A DNA stretch of 64,000 bases from contig NC_134442.1 of the NCBI RefSeq assembly GCF_030867145.1, forward strand, positions 7,021,001 to 7,085,000, written 5' to 3'. The position numbers were made by a program, and so were the translations under genes. Source of the DNA: Opisthocomus hoazin (taxonomy: Eukaryota > Chordata > Aves > Opisthocomiformes > Opisthocomidae). The first letter of the stretch is position 1. Each line of letters begins with the position of its first letter. Below, piece by piece: positions 23,280-35,198 of this stretch. The notes under the pieces were generated by a model, which saw only the letters and a list, made by a program, of their open reading frames with translations, was not told the DNA's origin and searched no databases.

Positions 23280-23890
23280 CTTTCTGTATTTTAATGAGCC
23301 CCGTGGGGTATTTGGCGCTGAGTCCAAGATCCTCATATACTGAGACGAGATAGCATAAACCGCTCAGGAATTCAGAAGCAAAACTCACAGTACCTTGCAG
23401 TATTAATGAGCCCCACTGAGGGCCATTACTGACAAAGCCTCCCCAGGGACTCCTTAGAGCAGAGAAGTGGAGGCTGTGATTTCAGGCAGGCAAAGGCACT
23501 GTGCAGGTGACTGAAATTCTGAGAAAAACCTTGGTTTGTTTGATGAAGCAGAAAGGCCAAGGCCTGAGCCCCAGGCCTTGGGAAGGCAGAACCAGTCCCT
23601 CAGATGTGGCTCAGGGCTCTCCTGGGGTCAGTGGAATGTGAGGGTGAGCAATGCCAAGCGTAGGAGAACTGTACAACACATCCTGGTTTCCTCAGGAAGA
23701 GGTGAGGAGGAAACAAAGACCAGAGTCTCAAAATAGAAATTCTCCTGGTAGGCTTCAGCGGCAGATGCAACTGTCATAACCAAAGGGCGAAAGACCTTGG
23801 TCTTGTGTGTCCTTTCAGACTTTCATGAGCCCTTGACAATCTCTACTGCAGGCTGTCTTACACTATCCCAGGCCTGCATTTGGACCTGAC
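23280..23890 (+). repeat. OR-downstream duplicon, module N3 (forward)
   Basis: Begins CTTTCTGTATTTTAATGAGCC, as in N4 at 29.42 kb and N5 reversed at 58.12 kb, and continues with GAGCCCCACTGAGGGCC. It is cut off by the CR1 that starts near 23.89 kb. Module M is not found before it. Confidence 0.55.
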
Positions 23891-25398
23891 GAGATGCATC
23901 TGAGTCCTGAGGGAATTGGCTGATGTTGTTGCCAAGACTCTCTCCATGATATTTGAAAGAACATGGCAGTCAGGGAAAGTCCCTGGTGACTGGAGGAGGG
24001 GAAACATTGTGCCCATTTTTAAAAAGGATAGAAAGGTGGACCCTGGGAACTACCGACCTGTCAGCCTCACGTCTGTGCCTGGGAAGATCATGGAACAGAT
24101 CCTCCTAGAAGCTATGCTAAGGCCCATGAAGGACAGGGAGGTGCTTCGAGACAGTCAGCATGGCGTCACCAAAGGCAAGTCCTCCCTGACCAGCCTAGTG
24201 GCCTTCTGTGATGGCGTGACTACATCAGTGGACAAGGGAAGAGCAATGGGTGTGATCTATCTGGGCTTCTGTAAAGCCTTCGTCACAGTTCCCTACAACA
24301 TCCTTCTCTGTAAGTTGGAGAGATACGGATTTGATGAGTGGACTGTTTGGTGGATAAGGAATTGGTCGGCAGGGTGCAGCCAGAGGGTAGTTGTCAACAG
24401 CTCAATATCCAAATTGGATGCTGGTGACAAGTGGTGTCCCTCAGGGGTCCGTACTGGGACCAGTGCCGTTTAGCATCTTCATCAATGACACAGAGAGATC
24501 AAGTGCAGCCTCAGCAAGTTTGCACATGATGCCAAGCTGAGTGTTTCAGTTGACATGCCAGAAAGATAGGATGCCATCTACAGAGTCCTGGACAAGCTTG
24601 AGACATAGGTCTGAGTGAACTTTAACAGGTTCAGAAAGGCCAAGTGCAAGTTCCTGCACCTGGATTGGGGCAAGCCCCACTATCAATACAGGCTGGGGGA
24701 TGAAGGGCTTGAGAGTAGCCCCATTCAGAGTAGGTCTCAGGCGTGCTAGTGGATGAAAAGCTGGATGTGAACCACCAATGTGTGCTTGCAGCCCAGAAGG
24801 CCAAGTGCATCCTGGGCTACATCAAGAGAAGTGTGGCCAGCAGGTCGACGGAGGGGATTCTGCCCCTCTGCTCTGCTCTGGTGAGACCCCACCTGGAGTC
24901 CTGCATCCAGCGCTGGAGCCCCCAGCAGAAGAAGGACATGGAACAGTTGTTGCGGTTCCAGAGGAGTGTGACAAAAATGATCTGAGGGCTGAAGCACCTC
25001 TCCTGTGAGGAAAAGCTCAGAGAGTTGGGGCTGCTCAGCCTGGAGATGATCAGGCTGTGGGGATAAGTTATTGCAGACTTTCAGTACTTAAAGGGAGCAT
25101 CTAAGAAAGACAGGGAAAGTCTTTTTAGCAAGGTCTAATGTGATAAAGGAAGGAGTAATGACTTTAAATAAAGGGGGGGTAAATCAAGACTGGAAGAATT
25201 TTTTTTTTTCCCAAAACGGTGGTGAAACCCTGGAACAGAATGCCCAGAGAGGTAGTGGAGACACCATCCCTGGAAACGCTGAAGGCCAGATTGGATAGGG
25301 CTCTGAGCCACCTGGTCTAGTTGAAGATGTCCCTGCTCCTGCAGGGGACTTGGGATAGATGACTACTAAATGTCCCTTCCAAACCAAAGCATTCTATG
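23888..25398 (+). mobile_element. CR1 LINE, diverged subfamily, plus strand
   Basis: The segment 23916-24473 shows the RT start ([25 protein letters not shown]) through [11 protein letters not shown]. Later parts (24743-24985 and onward) carry the DVNHQCVLAAQKAKCILGYI and [10 protein letters not shown] blocks, and the end is the 3' UTR finishing CAAAGCATTCTATGATG. Several stops and shifts make it dead. It differs clearly from the 61.1 kb CR1, so it is another, older subfamily. Confidence 0.85.
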
Positions 25399-25708
25399 AT
25401 GAGGCCGCATCTGGAGTACTGTGTCCGGTTCTGGGTTCTCCACTTCCAGAAAGATGAGGAGCTACTGGAGAGAGTCCAGCAGAGGGCTACAAGGGTGATG
25501 AGGGGACTGGAGCATCTCTCCTATGAGGAGAGGCCGAGGGAGCTGGGCTTGTTTAGCCTGGAGAAGAGAAGGCTGTGAGGGGACATTATAAATGCTTATA
25601 AATATCTCACGGGTGAATGTCAGGAGGATGGGGCCAAACTCTTTTCAGTGGTGCCCATGGACAAGACAAGGGACAACGGGCACAAACTGAAGCACAGGAA
25701 GTTCCGTC
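25399..25708 (+). mobile_element. CR1 LINE fragment cut by an ERVL LTR
   Basis: Resumes CR1 C-terminal coding sequence of a younger subfamily ([20 protein letters not shown] through [10 protein letters not shown]) and stops abruptly at 25708, where an LTR starts. The missing CR1 3' end is not found on the far side of the ERVL, so sequence was lost there. Confidence 0.85.
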
Positions 25709-26117
25709 TGTTCTGGTTTGGCTGCGTCCGGCAACAAAAGCACCACGCGGTTGACACACCCCTGCTGGGGTGCGAAGGAGAATGGAAAGAAACAGGCAGA
25801 AACTGGTGGGTCTGGATAAGTGCAGTTTAACAGAACAGCAAACAAAGGGAACAGGAACAACAACGATACAGATAAGGAGAAAACACAACACAAACCGCAC
25901 AACCCACAGAGCCGTTCTCTCCCAGACCGGACCGGCTCCTCTGCTCCTGAGCCACGAGAGAGTTCCCGGCACCCCGCTCCCCCCCACCGGATCCCAGCAT
26001 GATGGCACGTGGTATGGAACACCCTGCTCTGTTTGGTCAGGTTGGGTCAGCCCGCCCAGCTGTGCCCCTTCGTGGATTCCGGTGAAAATTAACCCTGTCC
26101 TGGCCAAACCCAGGACA
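25709..26117 (-). mobile_element. ERVL LTR (3' LTR of minus-strand element)
   Basis: Bounded by TG at 25709 and CA at 26117 (plus-strand reading). Next to it, 26118-26140 reads on the minus strand as the purine-rich AATAAGGGGTAGATAA, a polypurine tract, placing this as the 3' LTR of the minus-strand element that encodes the integrase at 26.6-28.1 kb. No matching 5' LTR is seen. Confidence 0.8.
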
Positions 26118-26578
26118 TTATCTACCCCTTATTCCATACCATCTACATCATGCCCTTGTCCCCCATTGTCCAGTTGATCACCACCACTTCTCCTGTCTCC
26201 AGATATCATTCCCTTAGTCTATGGATCATCACTCTAAAGTGTCCGTTGAGTTCATTTAATCCATGACTTTGGGCTCCATCTGTCGTAATGGTCTTCCGTG
26301 GCAGGAGAGTTTATGTGTGGTGATGGACAGTCACTCACTACATCCAGAGCTCACAGTTTGCAGGACATGTTGATCTTGATGAAGTTGCTGGGTGCCACTT
26401 GTTGAAAAACCAGGTCCAGTCCCATCATCGCTGTGCTCTGCTACGTTTCATCAAAAAGTCCATCCTTCTTTAATCTGGACAATGCTTACTATAATACTAC
26501 TGGTATAACATATAAAAATTATAACAGTGATAACAGACAGTGACAGGATTATTTAACAATTAACTGTAGACAATTTAT

Positions 26579-28087
26579 TTATGGACTATTCTCACCCAAA
26601 ATCAAATCCCTATGAGGTACACATCGGACTTCCCCATCCTTCCGCATTACCCACCAGGTACACCCAGGTCCTTGAGCAAAAGCAATCCTGCGGACGGGCT
26701 TGCCTTTTCCCGAGGCAGGACTAACCCAAACCGTCTTCCCTAACATGTTCCGCTTGTGCACTACAGGGACTTTATCCTCTTCTATGGGGTGCTGAGGATT
26801 TCATTGGGCAGGACCAGCGTGGATGGTGGATCCTCCGGTGTTAACTAACAAAGTGGCCCTTGCTAATTGAGTATTCCAGTTTTTGAAAGTCCCAACCCCC
26901 ATTGCTCTCAGAGTGGTTTTTAGCAGCCCATTGTACCGTTCGATCATTCCAGAGGCTGGTGCATGGTAGGGGATGTGATACACCCACTCGATACCCTGTT
27001 CTTTGGCCCAGGTGTCTATGAGGCTGTTGCGAAAGTGAGTCCCATTGTCCGACCCAGTTCTTTCGGGAGTGCCATGTCGCCACAGGACTTGTTTTTCCAG
27101 GCCCAGGATTGTATTCCAGGGGGTGGCATGGGGCACAGGGTAGGTTTGCAACCATCCGGTGGTGGCCTCCACCATTGTGAGCACATAGCGCTTGCCTTGG
27201 CGGGTTTGTGGCAGTGTGATGTAGTCAATCTGCCAAGCCTCCCCATATTTATATTTTAGCCATCGTCCTCCATACCACTGAGGCTTTACCCGCTTGGTTT
27301 GCTTGATTGCAGCGCATGTTTCACATTCATGGATAACCTGTGCGATGGTGTCCACGGTCAAGTCCACCCCTCGGTCACGAGCCCATCTGTATGTCGTGTC
27401 TCTTCCTTGGTGGCCCGAGGTGTCATGAGCCCACCGAGATATGAATAGTTCACCCTTCTGTTGCCAGTCCACATCCACCTGAGCCACTTCAATCTTGGCA
27501 GCCTGATCCACCTGGTGGTTGTTTTGATGTTCCTCAGTGGCCCGACTCTTAGGGACATGGGCGTCCATGTGACACACTTTTACAACAAACTGCTCCAGAT
27601 GGGCAGCAATATCGTGCCACAATGGGGCAGCCCAGATGGGTTTGCCTCTGCGCTGCCAGTTGTTCTTCTTCCATTGCTGCAGCCACCCCCACAAGGCATT
27701 GGCCACCATCCAGGAGTTGGTGTCAAGATAGAACACTGGCCACTTCTCTTGATTGGCAATGTCGAAAGCCAGCTGGATGGCTTTCACCTCTGCAAACTGG
27801 CTGGACTCACCTTCTCCCTCGGCAGTTTCCGCCACTTGTCGTGTAGGGCTCCATACAGTAGCCTTCCACCTCCGCTGCTTCCCCACAATGCGACAGGACC
27901 CATCCGTGAACAGGGCATACTCTTTCTTATCTTCTGGCAGCTGGTTATACAGTGGGGCCTCTTCAGCACGTGTCACCTCCTCCTCTGGCGATGCTCCAAA
28001 ATCTTTGCCTTCTGGCCAGTCCATGATTAACTCCAGAATTCCTGGGCGACTGGGGTTTCCCATTCGGGCCCACTGTGTGATCAGCAC
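26579..28087 (-). pseudogene. ERVL pol: RNase H and integrase, one in-frame TGA
   Basis: From 28087 down to 26804 one frame runs without stops. It shows RNase H (FTDGSC; acidic residues in SSQFAEVKA and YLDTNSW), then integrase with a zinc-binding HHCC pattern (HDTSGHQ ... CETCAA), and the catalytic triad D (WQIDY), D (GSDNGTHF) and E (GMIERYN). After TGA at 26801-26803 the same frame continues to 26579 with the integrase C-terminal domain. The enzyme would cut RNA in hybrids and join viral DNA to the host; here RT, protease and gag are missing and no 5' LTR is present, so it is a remnant. Its lack of decay is unusual beside other ERVL pieces. Confidence 0.9.
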
Positions 28088-28104
28088 AATCCACTTACTC
28101 CACT

Positions 28105-28260
28105 CCTTTTTCTCACCGAGAACAGTCTGTTTTGTCCGTGGTGGTAATTGTTGAGTGATCTCTCCCTGTCCTTGTCTTGACCCTCAAGCCCTTCAGCATA
28201 TTTCCTGTCCCCTGTCCAGTTGAGGAGGGGGAGTGATAGAGGGGTACTTAGTGGGCTCCT
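28105..28260 (-). mobile_element. Possible LTR fragment joined to ERVL
   Basis: ERVL pol homology fades at about 28115. The minus-strand reading of the next bases (GATCACTCAACAATTACCAC, then GGACAAAACAGACTG) resembles the middle of an avian ERVK-like LTR. This is from memory and weak. Confidence 0.3.
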
Positions 28261-28935
28261 GGCATTTATCCAGGCCAAACCAAAACAGATGGCAATCAGG
28301 TTTTAGAGGCATGACTGACCCATCATCAATCCTTGCTGACTCCTTTCAGACATGTTCTTCTTTTTTAGGTGCACAGAAATGCCAAAGTGACCTTGTACAG
28401 CCTGGGGTTCCCTGGGGTGACTTTCTGAACTCTTTCAACAACAGGCGCAACATTGCCTTGTCCTCACTCACAAGAGCCCTCGACCAGTGCCAGGAAGTTT
28501 TGAAAGGGATATTCCAAAGAAATGTTGATCTGTCCCTATCACTTCATAACTGATATTCTGCCTGTTAAATGGTGTATGGAATTTCTCTAATTTTTCATAT
28601 ATTTTCACCTGTCTTGACTATTTCTAAAGTAATATTTTCAGATGCAGTCTGCCTAGACATAGGCCTTTTCCATTATTGTCCAGTTTTCTCCTCCCTTTAC
28701 TCTTTGTTCATTCAGATTCCTGGCACCTACCAAGCAGCTCTTTTGACATCGGGGAGTTAAAAGTTTGCTTGCCTTTCAGTAGTCTGTATTCCTAGCCAAC
28801 TCTCTAAATATGTTCGTAACTATTTTATTTCCTCTACATAGCTACAATATTTCTCATAAGATTATTCCTTATAGGAAGGCAACCTCATTATATGTAAATT
28901 GTAATTACCATGTAATTGCACAGTGTGGGGTTTTT
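28261..28935. other. No recognised gene
   Basis: AT-rich sequence with short frames (up to 106 codons) and no recognised domain or repeat. Confidence 0.4.
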
Positions 28936-30100
28936 TTAAGGAACTTGATTATGTTTGAATTTTGTTTTTCTTGCAAATGGGACAACTCCTGCTGTGCCTG
29001 TGTGCAGCCAGCTCTCTATGGAGAGTAGGTGGGAGATGGTGCAATGGAGCTGTAACATCCAGCTGCAGAGATCAGTGTAGAAGTCTGATGCAAAGAGCAG
29101 TGACACGATGAAAGAAATGTTGAGGTTGGGGAGGTGAGGAGTAAAGTTGTCCAAAGAGTGTCAGACCTCAAGGGACTGCTTCTCCTACCTGTTCAGCCCT
29201 CCTGAAGAGAAAGCCTGGAACAATATCACTTGGATAATGTTTCTACCACTTCACCTGTAAACTGAAAAGCAATTAAAAATATCCCTTAATATAAAAAAAA
29301 ATACTTATTAGGCACAGTATTTTATCTTTTTCCTTATCTACACTGTGAAAAAACTCCAGCTAGCAGTACATGTCTTGAAGAATTGAAGAAAATTTCAGGA
29401 GCTTGTTAGCTTAGCACTTTCTGTATTTTAATGAGCCCCATGGGGTATTTGGTGTTGAGTCCATGAAGCTCAGATACTGAGAGGAGATTGAAAAAAATGC
29501 TCATGTTCTAGAAACAAAATTCAAATTACCTTGAAACATTGATTGGCCCCACTGAGGGCCATTACTGACAAAGCCTCCCCAGGGACTCCTTAGAGCAGAG
29601 AATTGGAGGCCATGATTGCAGGTAGGCAGAGGCACTGTGCAGGTGGCTGAAATACTGAGAAAACCCTTGTTCTGCTTTATGAAGCAGCAAGGCCAAGGCC
29701 TCAGCCCCAGGCCTGGGAAGGCAGGCCCTGTCCCTCACATGTGGCTCAGGATTCTTCTTGGGGACAGCTGAATGTGTGGGTGAGGAATGACAAGTGCGGG
29801 AAAATTCTGCAAAACCTCTCAGCCTCCCTAAGAAGACGCAGGGATGAAACACAGTACAGTGCCTCCAAAGAAAGTTTCTCCCTGTAGTACTTGGTGGTAG
29901 AGGCAACTGCCATGGCCAAGGGGACAAAGCCCTTGCTCCTGTTGAAACCTTCAGCCCTGCCAGAGTCCTTAGCCATCTGTACTGCAGGCTGTCCTGCACT
30001 GTCCCATGCCTGCACCTCTTTCCCTTCAGCCTGTAGACACCCTTCTTTCTTTCACACCTAACTCTAACCCCAGCATTTCCTCACCTTCACTGATGTCTCT
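28936..30100 (+). repeat. OR-downstream duplicon, modules M3 + N4 (forward)
   Basis: M3 (28.94-29.4 kb) matches M1 and the reverse of M2/M4; N4 (29.4-30.1 kb) begins with AATGAGCCCCATGGGGTATTT and continues as N1. It leads into the old CR1 at 30.29 kb, the same order as at 14.2-16.06 kb. Confidence 0.6.
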
Positions 30101-30289
30101 CCACGCTCACGGGATTTTCCGTGAAACACAGATCCATGGGTTGCGCGAGACTCCCTCTGGGTGACCTCATACACAACAAGGATACACTTTGAGGGAGACT
30201 TCCTTTTCATCTTCAGTCTGAACACTTCAGTCTGCACATTGTGGAAACTTTCTTCTCTTCCCACTACAAAGGAAAGCTTCTGCATCTCT

Positions 30290-30690
30290 GAAACCACCCC
30301 TTAAGGAGTTGCAGTCTACTACTTTATCTCCCTCAGCCTCCGATTCACCAGGCTCGAGTCCCTCCGTCTCTCCACAGAAGCCCAAAACCCATCCTGGCAG
30401 ATCTCCTCTAGCACTTTCATAGTTCTTCCGTGTTCCTCCAGAATGGGTAGCCACATGTGCAGTCACACTAGTCCAGATGTGACTACTGCACCGCTGAGGC
30501 AAGGGGGGTGATAACTCTCTCGTTTGGGTGGCCAGGCTCCTCCTAATGCAGCCCTGTATGCTCTTAGCCTTACTCGCTTCAAGCATGCACCACTCGCTCA
30601 TCTGGTATCCCTTGGAACGCCCAGGCCCTTCTCCTCAGGGTCACTCCTTAGCTGTTCAGGTCCCCACCTGCCCTCATTTTTTTGGAGTTA
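30290..30690 (-). mobile_element. Old CR1 LINE fragment, minus strand
   Basis: Degenerate CR1 sequence equivalent to 15.61-16.06 kb: CCGATTCACCAGGCTCGAG, CCTCCAGAATGGGTAGCCAC and CCTCCTAATGCAGCCCTGTA occur in the same order. It is inherited with the duplicon rather than newly inserted. Confidence 0.55.
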
Positions 30691-30933
30691 TTCTCCCCCC
30701 TCAAAATGACTTACAACTTCTTGCAAAACCTCATGAGGGTTCTACTGCCAAATCTAAAAGTTTCTCAAAGTTCCCCCTGTATTGAAGCTCTGTTTTGACA
30801 GCTTTTCATGTGTGCGTACCAGACTTGTGTTGCCTCTGACAAGACAGCAGCATGAGGAATTGCAGGACACTACTGGTGAACGAAGGAGGTACCTGTTCAG
30901 TGGAACTGTTGACCCAGGGAGGAATTGCCATGG

Positions 30934-31490
30934 TGTCGTGATTTAACCTGGCAGCTGGCAACTAGGACCAGACAGCCGCTTGCTCTCTCTTCCTGCCTGC
31001 AGTGGGATGGGGAGGAGAATGGGCAAAACTAATACTCATGGGTTGAGATAAAGCCAGTTTACTAAGAAATGAAGGGAAAGTATAATATAATACTAATAAT
31101 GATGATTATGCAAAACAAGTGATACACAATACAATTTTTCTCACTGCCCAATGACCAATTGCACAGTTTGTCCCCAGGAAGCCATCGCAGAATCCACAGA
31201 ACTCCTGGAATTCATGGATATGTCCCCAGACAACCCCCATCTATATACTGAGCATGGTGTCTACAGTATGGAATATTTCCACTGGCCAGCTTGGGTTAGC
31301 TGTCTGGCTATGATCCCTCCTAGCTCCTGCAAATTTGCTCAAGAGCTGAACATGAGAAACCAGAAAAAAGACCTTAATTTCCTAGAAACAGCTATAATCA
31401 TCACTGTTACCAACATGCTTCTCATACTAAATCCAAAACACAGCAGCTACTGACATTATAATTACCTCTATCCCAGCTGAAACCAGGACA
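30934..31490 (-). mobile_element. ERVL LTR, minus strand
   Basis: TG at 30934 and CA at 31490; minus-strand reading begins TGTCCTGGTTTCAGCTGGGA, a start I know as common in bird ERVL LTRs. The adjacent 31491-31515 is, on the minus strand, the purine-rich AGTAAGGGGTGGATAC polypurine tract, so this is a 3' LTR. Confidence 0.82.
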
Positions 31491-31740
31491 GTATCCACCC
31501 CTTACTCTATACCATCTACATCATGCTCAGGTATAACACTTTCCAAAAAATGACAACCACTTTTGATTTGCGCACAGAGACATCATTCCTTACCCTATGG
31601 GCTAGCCCTCTATAAGGTTCACTGAGTTCCTTTAGTCTGTGACTTTGGGGTCCATCTGTCATAACAGTCTTTCAGGGCAGCAGAGATGGTGTGTGTTGTT
31701 GGATTGTCACATGCCGCATGTGGGGTAGTCGTGGAAGGTT
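31491..31740 (-). mobile_element. ERVL internal remnant
   Basis: Short 3' noncoding ERVL interior next to the LTR; the CATACCATCTACATCATGC block matches 26138-26155 beside the other LTR. It ends where another retrovirus begins. Confidence 0.55.
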
Positions 31741-31772
31741 GGCGAGAAGGATTGTGAACACGCTGAAGTGGT

Positions 31773-32023
31773 TTGCAGAAGTCATCTTCATCACAATGTC
31801 TTTTGTACCTCCAGGATTCTTTTTCCCAGATGAGAAATCAAGCTTATTGGTATCAAGTTATATCTCCTGAAGTCCAGGTATTCTTTGTTGTAATAATCGT
31901 TATTTGTCTGTTTGTGATTTTTCAATGTATACTAACTTGTTTAATGTCAATCACTAAGAAGTGTCAAAAAGAAGTTTGGAAGTATAGTAATTGCAGGGAT
32001 GCAATAAAAACAAAAGGAGGGAA
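31773..32023 (+). pseudogene. Retroviral Env TM tail, family C
   Basis: An open frame ends with a strongly hydrophobic membrane span (VFFVVIIVICLFVIFQCIL) followed by a basic cytoplasmic tail with paired lysines, then a purine-rich stretch (AAAACAAAAGGAGGGAA, 32007-32023) typical of a polypurine tract. It abuts an LTR at 32024. Only the last part of env survives; the rest of the provirus is missing. It resembles neither env of the proviruses at 41 or 52 kb. Confidence 0.65.
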
Positions 32024-32480
32024 TGCTAGAGACCAATTATAAAGATTGATTATAGAATAGAATAAAATCATAGAACTAGAACGTAGATTCAGTTGTGTAA
32101 ACACAGCTGTGTTAAGAAACCATACAATCGGTGTGTTGCAATTGGGATAGAAATCCATTGTATGGATTGTATCAAACAGAATTCACAAAAGAAGCCGAGA
32201 CGACCCTGAAACCAAGCAAGGCCTGAAACCAGCGAGGGAGAATTCTACAAAGATAGAAGCATAGAAAGAACTCAATAAATGATGTACTTAAAGGAAGGGA
32301 ACAGTTGCTTAGAAACTTATGAGGATTCTAGCCTTGATATAATCGGTTTAATGAATGTATATAAACTGGTCTAGCGAGTTCAGCTTTGCCACTCACTGAG
32401 GTGATGGCCCAACTCTGAGTTGTGAATAAAGCAATACCCAGTGTAACCCACTCGTGTGAGGATAAAATTTTTAACAGTCA
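32024..32480 (+). mobile_element. 3' LTR, family C retrovirus
   Basis: 457 bp beginning TGCTAGAGACC directly after the polypurine tract and ending ACAGTCA. It contains a TATA-like GTATATAAACTGG near 32360 and AATAAA near 32425, the order expected for U3 then R. No partner 5' LTR or target duplication is found. Confidence 0.75.
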
Positions 32481-32481
32481 T

Positions 32482-32990
32482 CCCACCATGCACCATTGTG
32501 AAGAGACTGGCTCTCTATTCTCGGTGAAATTCTCGTAGGTACTGCCAGGCTTGGATGAGGACCCCCTCAGCCTTCCCTTCTCTGGGCTGGACAAGCCCAA
32601 CTCCCTCAGACTCTCCTCATAGTCGAAGTGCTCCTGTCCCTGGATGTCCTGAGGGCCCTTTGCTAAACCTAGTACAGCTTGCCAGTATGGTTCCTGAACT
32701 GTGGATCTGAAATCTGGATGCAGTATTCCAGAGAATCCCTTCTCTCCATCTCCTGGCCACGCTCCTGGTCGTACAGCCCAGGATGCTGATGTCCTCCCTG
32801 GCTGCCAGGGCAAACGGCTGCCTCCTGTCCAGCTCCCTGACCAACAGCAGCTTTCCCACAGGGCTGTGCTCAGCCAGACAACCCCCAGCCTGTGCCATTG
32901 CCATGGTGAGTCCGCTGCAGGGCCAGAAAATGGCATCTGTCCTGCTGGCATTTCATGAGGTTCCTGCCAATACATGCTCTCCTCCTCCTT
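32482..32990 (-). mobile_element. Old CR1 LINE fragment, minus strand
   Basis: Degenerate ORF2 C-terminal sequence in minus orientation: CCTTCCCTTCTCTGGGCTG, AGTATTCCAGAGAATCCC, CCCAGGATGCTGATGTCCTC and CAGGGCAAACGGCTGCCTCC follow the order of the intact copies. No open frame remains. Confidence 0.7.
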
Positions 32991-33967
32991 CAGCTCCTGT
33001 CTTGAGCAGAGAGGCCTGGGAGACCTTTTTGGGAAAGATTCAGGCAAAGAAGGCATTAGGTCTGTCAGCCCCATTGCTGTTTACTGTTCTTGAATTCCAT
33101 TTCCCATTCAGCTGCAGCCCTATATTTCCCTTGTTCACCTTAGTTTCTAACACAGAAATTCAGGCCCTTTTCTTTGCTCTTGACTTTTCTTACAGCCACA
33201 AACTTAGGGTGAGCTTTGCTTTTCCCGTCACACCTGCACTGCAAAGGCAGTGTACATAAATCCTGGTCTATACCTGTCTTTGCTGTCTCCCCTTAGCAGC
33301 TTCTTCATGGCCCAGAAGGTGGCTTTGTCTGCCAGCTTTCCTGCAGTGTCGCTGCCCCACTGTCCCACACATGGTTCCATGGCCCTTCTGTGCAGGCACA
33401 GCACAGGACAGGATGTGTTCAGGGTGGGGAATGGTCACTCTGACATGGTGCTCACAGCAGTGCTTAGTGGTTTCTCAGCCCATGGCCTTCCTGTTAAGGA
33501 ACCTCTCCAAGCTCCTGGAAAGGTCGTGTCACACATGGGGCTTCACAGGCAGCCCTGTTCAAGGTTCTGAGCCAAAACAGAGAAGGGTTTGCCATTCCCA
33601 CGATGCAGGCAGTGAGCCCAGCAGGAGGATGCAGATGTCTCTACAGCAAAACTTACCCAGAAACCTGCATTGAACGACCAATGATGGAAAAATCCAGTGA
33701 GAAATGCCCAATGGCTGGGTAGTGAACAGGGCCCTGGGCCACCTTTCTGGTCTGTCCATGCCACCAAGGGCACAGACCAGCCTCCTTCTCCTGCACCTGC
33801 ATGGATTCAAGGCCTTCCGTAAGCCCTTACACAAAGTCTCTGGGTCACACAAGTTGGGTGGACACCTAAGTAGGAAAGAATGAATCATGACAATTGTTTC
33901 AAGGCCAAAAAGGAAGGAAAAAGAAAAAGAAAAAAAATTATGAAAAAGGAAAGACAGACTTGGCCTG
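32991..33967. other. OR3 downstream flank, no recognised gene
   Basis: Lies 3' of OR3 (minus strand). Short frames only; an A-rich run at 33908-33950 (mostly AAAAAG units) is low complexity. Confidence 0.4.
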
Positions 33968-34771
33968 TCATGACCTAATTTGGGATCCATTTGGAGAGGA
34001 AAATAGGCAGTCCACGGCTGTTGAAAGAAATGCAGTCACCAGTTTCCGCACCGCGTCCTTGAGCTCCTGGTTCCTCATGCTGTAGATGAGGGGACTCAGT
34101 GCTGGGGGTACCACTGAATAAAAAACAGCCATCACCAGACCCAGAAATGGGGAAGAGATGGAGGGGGGCTTCAGGTAGGCATACATGGCAGTGCTGATAA
34201 ACACAGAGACCACAGCCAGGTGAGGGAGGCACGTGGAAAATGCTTTGTGCCGTCCCTGCTCAGAGGGGATCCTCAGCACGGCCCTGAAGATCTGAACATA
34301 GGACAGCACAATGAAAATGAAACATCCAAAACCTAAAGAGAAACCAAGCACAAGAAGGCCAGCCTTTCTGAGGTAGGATTCTGAGCAGGAGAGCTTGAGG
34401 ATCTGGGGCACTTCACAGAAGAACTGGTCAAGAACATTGCCTTGGCAGAGAGAAAGTGAAAATGTGTTAACGGTGTGAAGGAGAGAGTAGAGCAAAGCAC
34501 TGCCCCAGGCAGCTGCTGTCATGTGGACACAAGCTCTGCTGCTCAGGAGGGTCCCGTAGTACAGGGGTCTGCAGATGGCAACGTAGCGGTCATAGGCCAT
34601 GACGGTCAGAAGGCAGTACTCCCCTACAATGAAGAAGAGAAATAAAAAGAGCTGGGCAGCACATCCTGCATAGGAGATGGCCCTGGAACACCAGAGGGAA
34701 TTGGTCATGGATGTGGGCACAGTAGTGGAGATGGAGCCCAGGTCGAAGAGGGAGAGGTTGAGGAGGAAGAA
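33968..34771 (-). pseudogene. Olfactory receptor OR3, C-terminal part, split by provirus
   Basis: The minus-strand frame contains FFLLNLSLFDLG (TM2) through the stop at 33968: MAYDRYVAIC (canonical DRY), extracellular loop 2 cysteines, KAFSTCLPHL and PPALSPLIYSMRN (NPLIY is SPLIY here). The missing first part is at 41925-42104 on the far side of a 7.15-kb provirus. The break falls in the HTPMYFF block, and the duplicated GAAGAA encodes the FF pair, so the two parts are in the same frame. Apart from the insertion I see no disabling change. The open frame continues back into the LTR but only to a GTG, so no product of the fused reading is expected. Confidence 0.92.
34766..34771. repeat. Target-site duplication, left copy (GAAGAA)
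   Basis: GAAGAA directly left of the proviral TG; the right copy is at 41925-41930. Six bases is the usual duplication size for alpha- and betaretroviral integrases. Confidence 0.92.
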
Positions 34772-35180
34772 TGTGGAGTCCTGGCTGGACAAGAGGGGAC
34801 ATAGTTTGGTGCGTTGAGCAACCCAGGTTCTGATCCGGAGGTAAGCCTTGGGAGCGGCTGACACGGAACCCCACTGGGAAGGCGGAGCGACGAGCTCGGG
34901 ACACTGGAGCAGGGGGAACTTCACCGTTTCCTGCCACACTGTCACTTCCTTCCTGCCACGTTGCTGTTACCTGCCACAGTACTGTTTTCACTTCGAGATG
35001 CAGCTCTGCACCAATCACAACGAGTTGCAGTAGTTTTGCCTATATATGGGTTGGGGTTTTAACCATTCAGATGCTGTAATAGTTTTGCTATATAAACCTT
35101 GTTTTGCTGACTAATAAAGCTGTACGATCATACTCATATTGGGGTCACATCGTTACAACGGTCCGTTACCCACGCCTACA
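34772..35180 (+). mobile_element. ERV-A1 5' LTR
   Basis: 409 bp from TGTGGAGTCC to CCTACA. TATATAAA at 35089-35096 and AATAAA at 35113-35118 are only 16 bp apart, so the polyadenylation signal lies at or before the expected RNA start and R must be short, as in alpharetroviruses. The U3 antisense overlaps the interrupted OR3 frame. Confidence 0.93.
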
Positions 35181-35182
35181 TT

Positions 35183-35198
35183 TGGTAGCAGCGGATGG
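35183..35198 (+). promoter_or_regulatory. Primer-binding site, initiator tRNA-Met type
   Basis: TGGTAGCAGCGGATGG follows the LTR after TT. It matches the complement of the 3' end of vertebrate initiator tRNA-Met (TGGTAGCAGAGGATGG) at 15 of 16 positions. ERV-A2 has the exact match. Confidence 0.8.

Noticed and set aside
34772-34945. Open frame continuing from OR3 back into the antisense LTR (325 codons in total)
   Set aside because: The apparent start in the LTR is GTG, not ATG, and the product would lack TM1; a real fusion gene is not supported.
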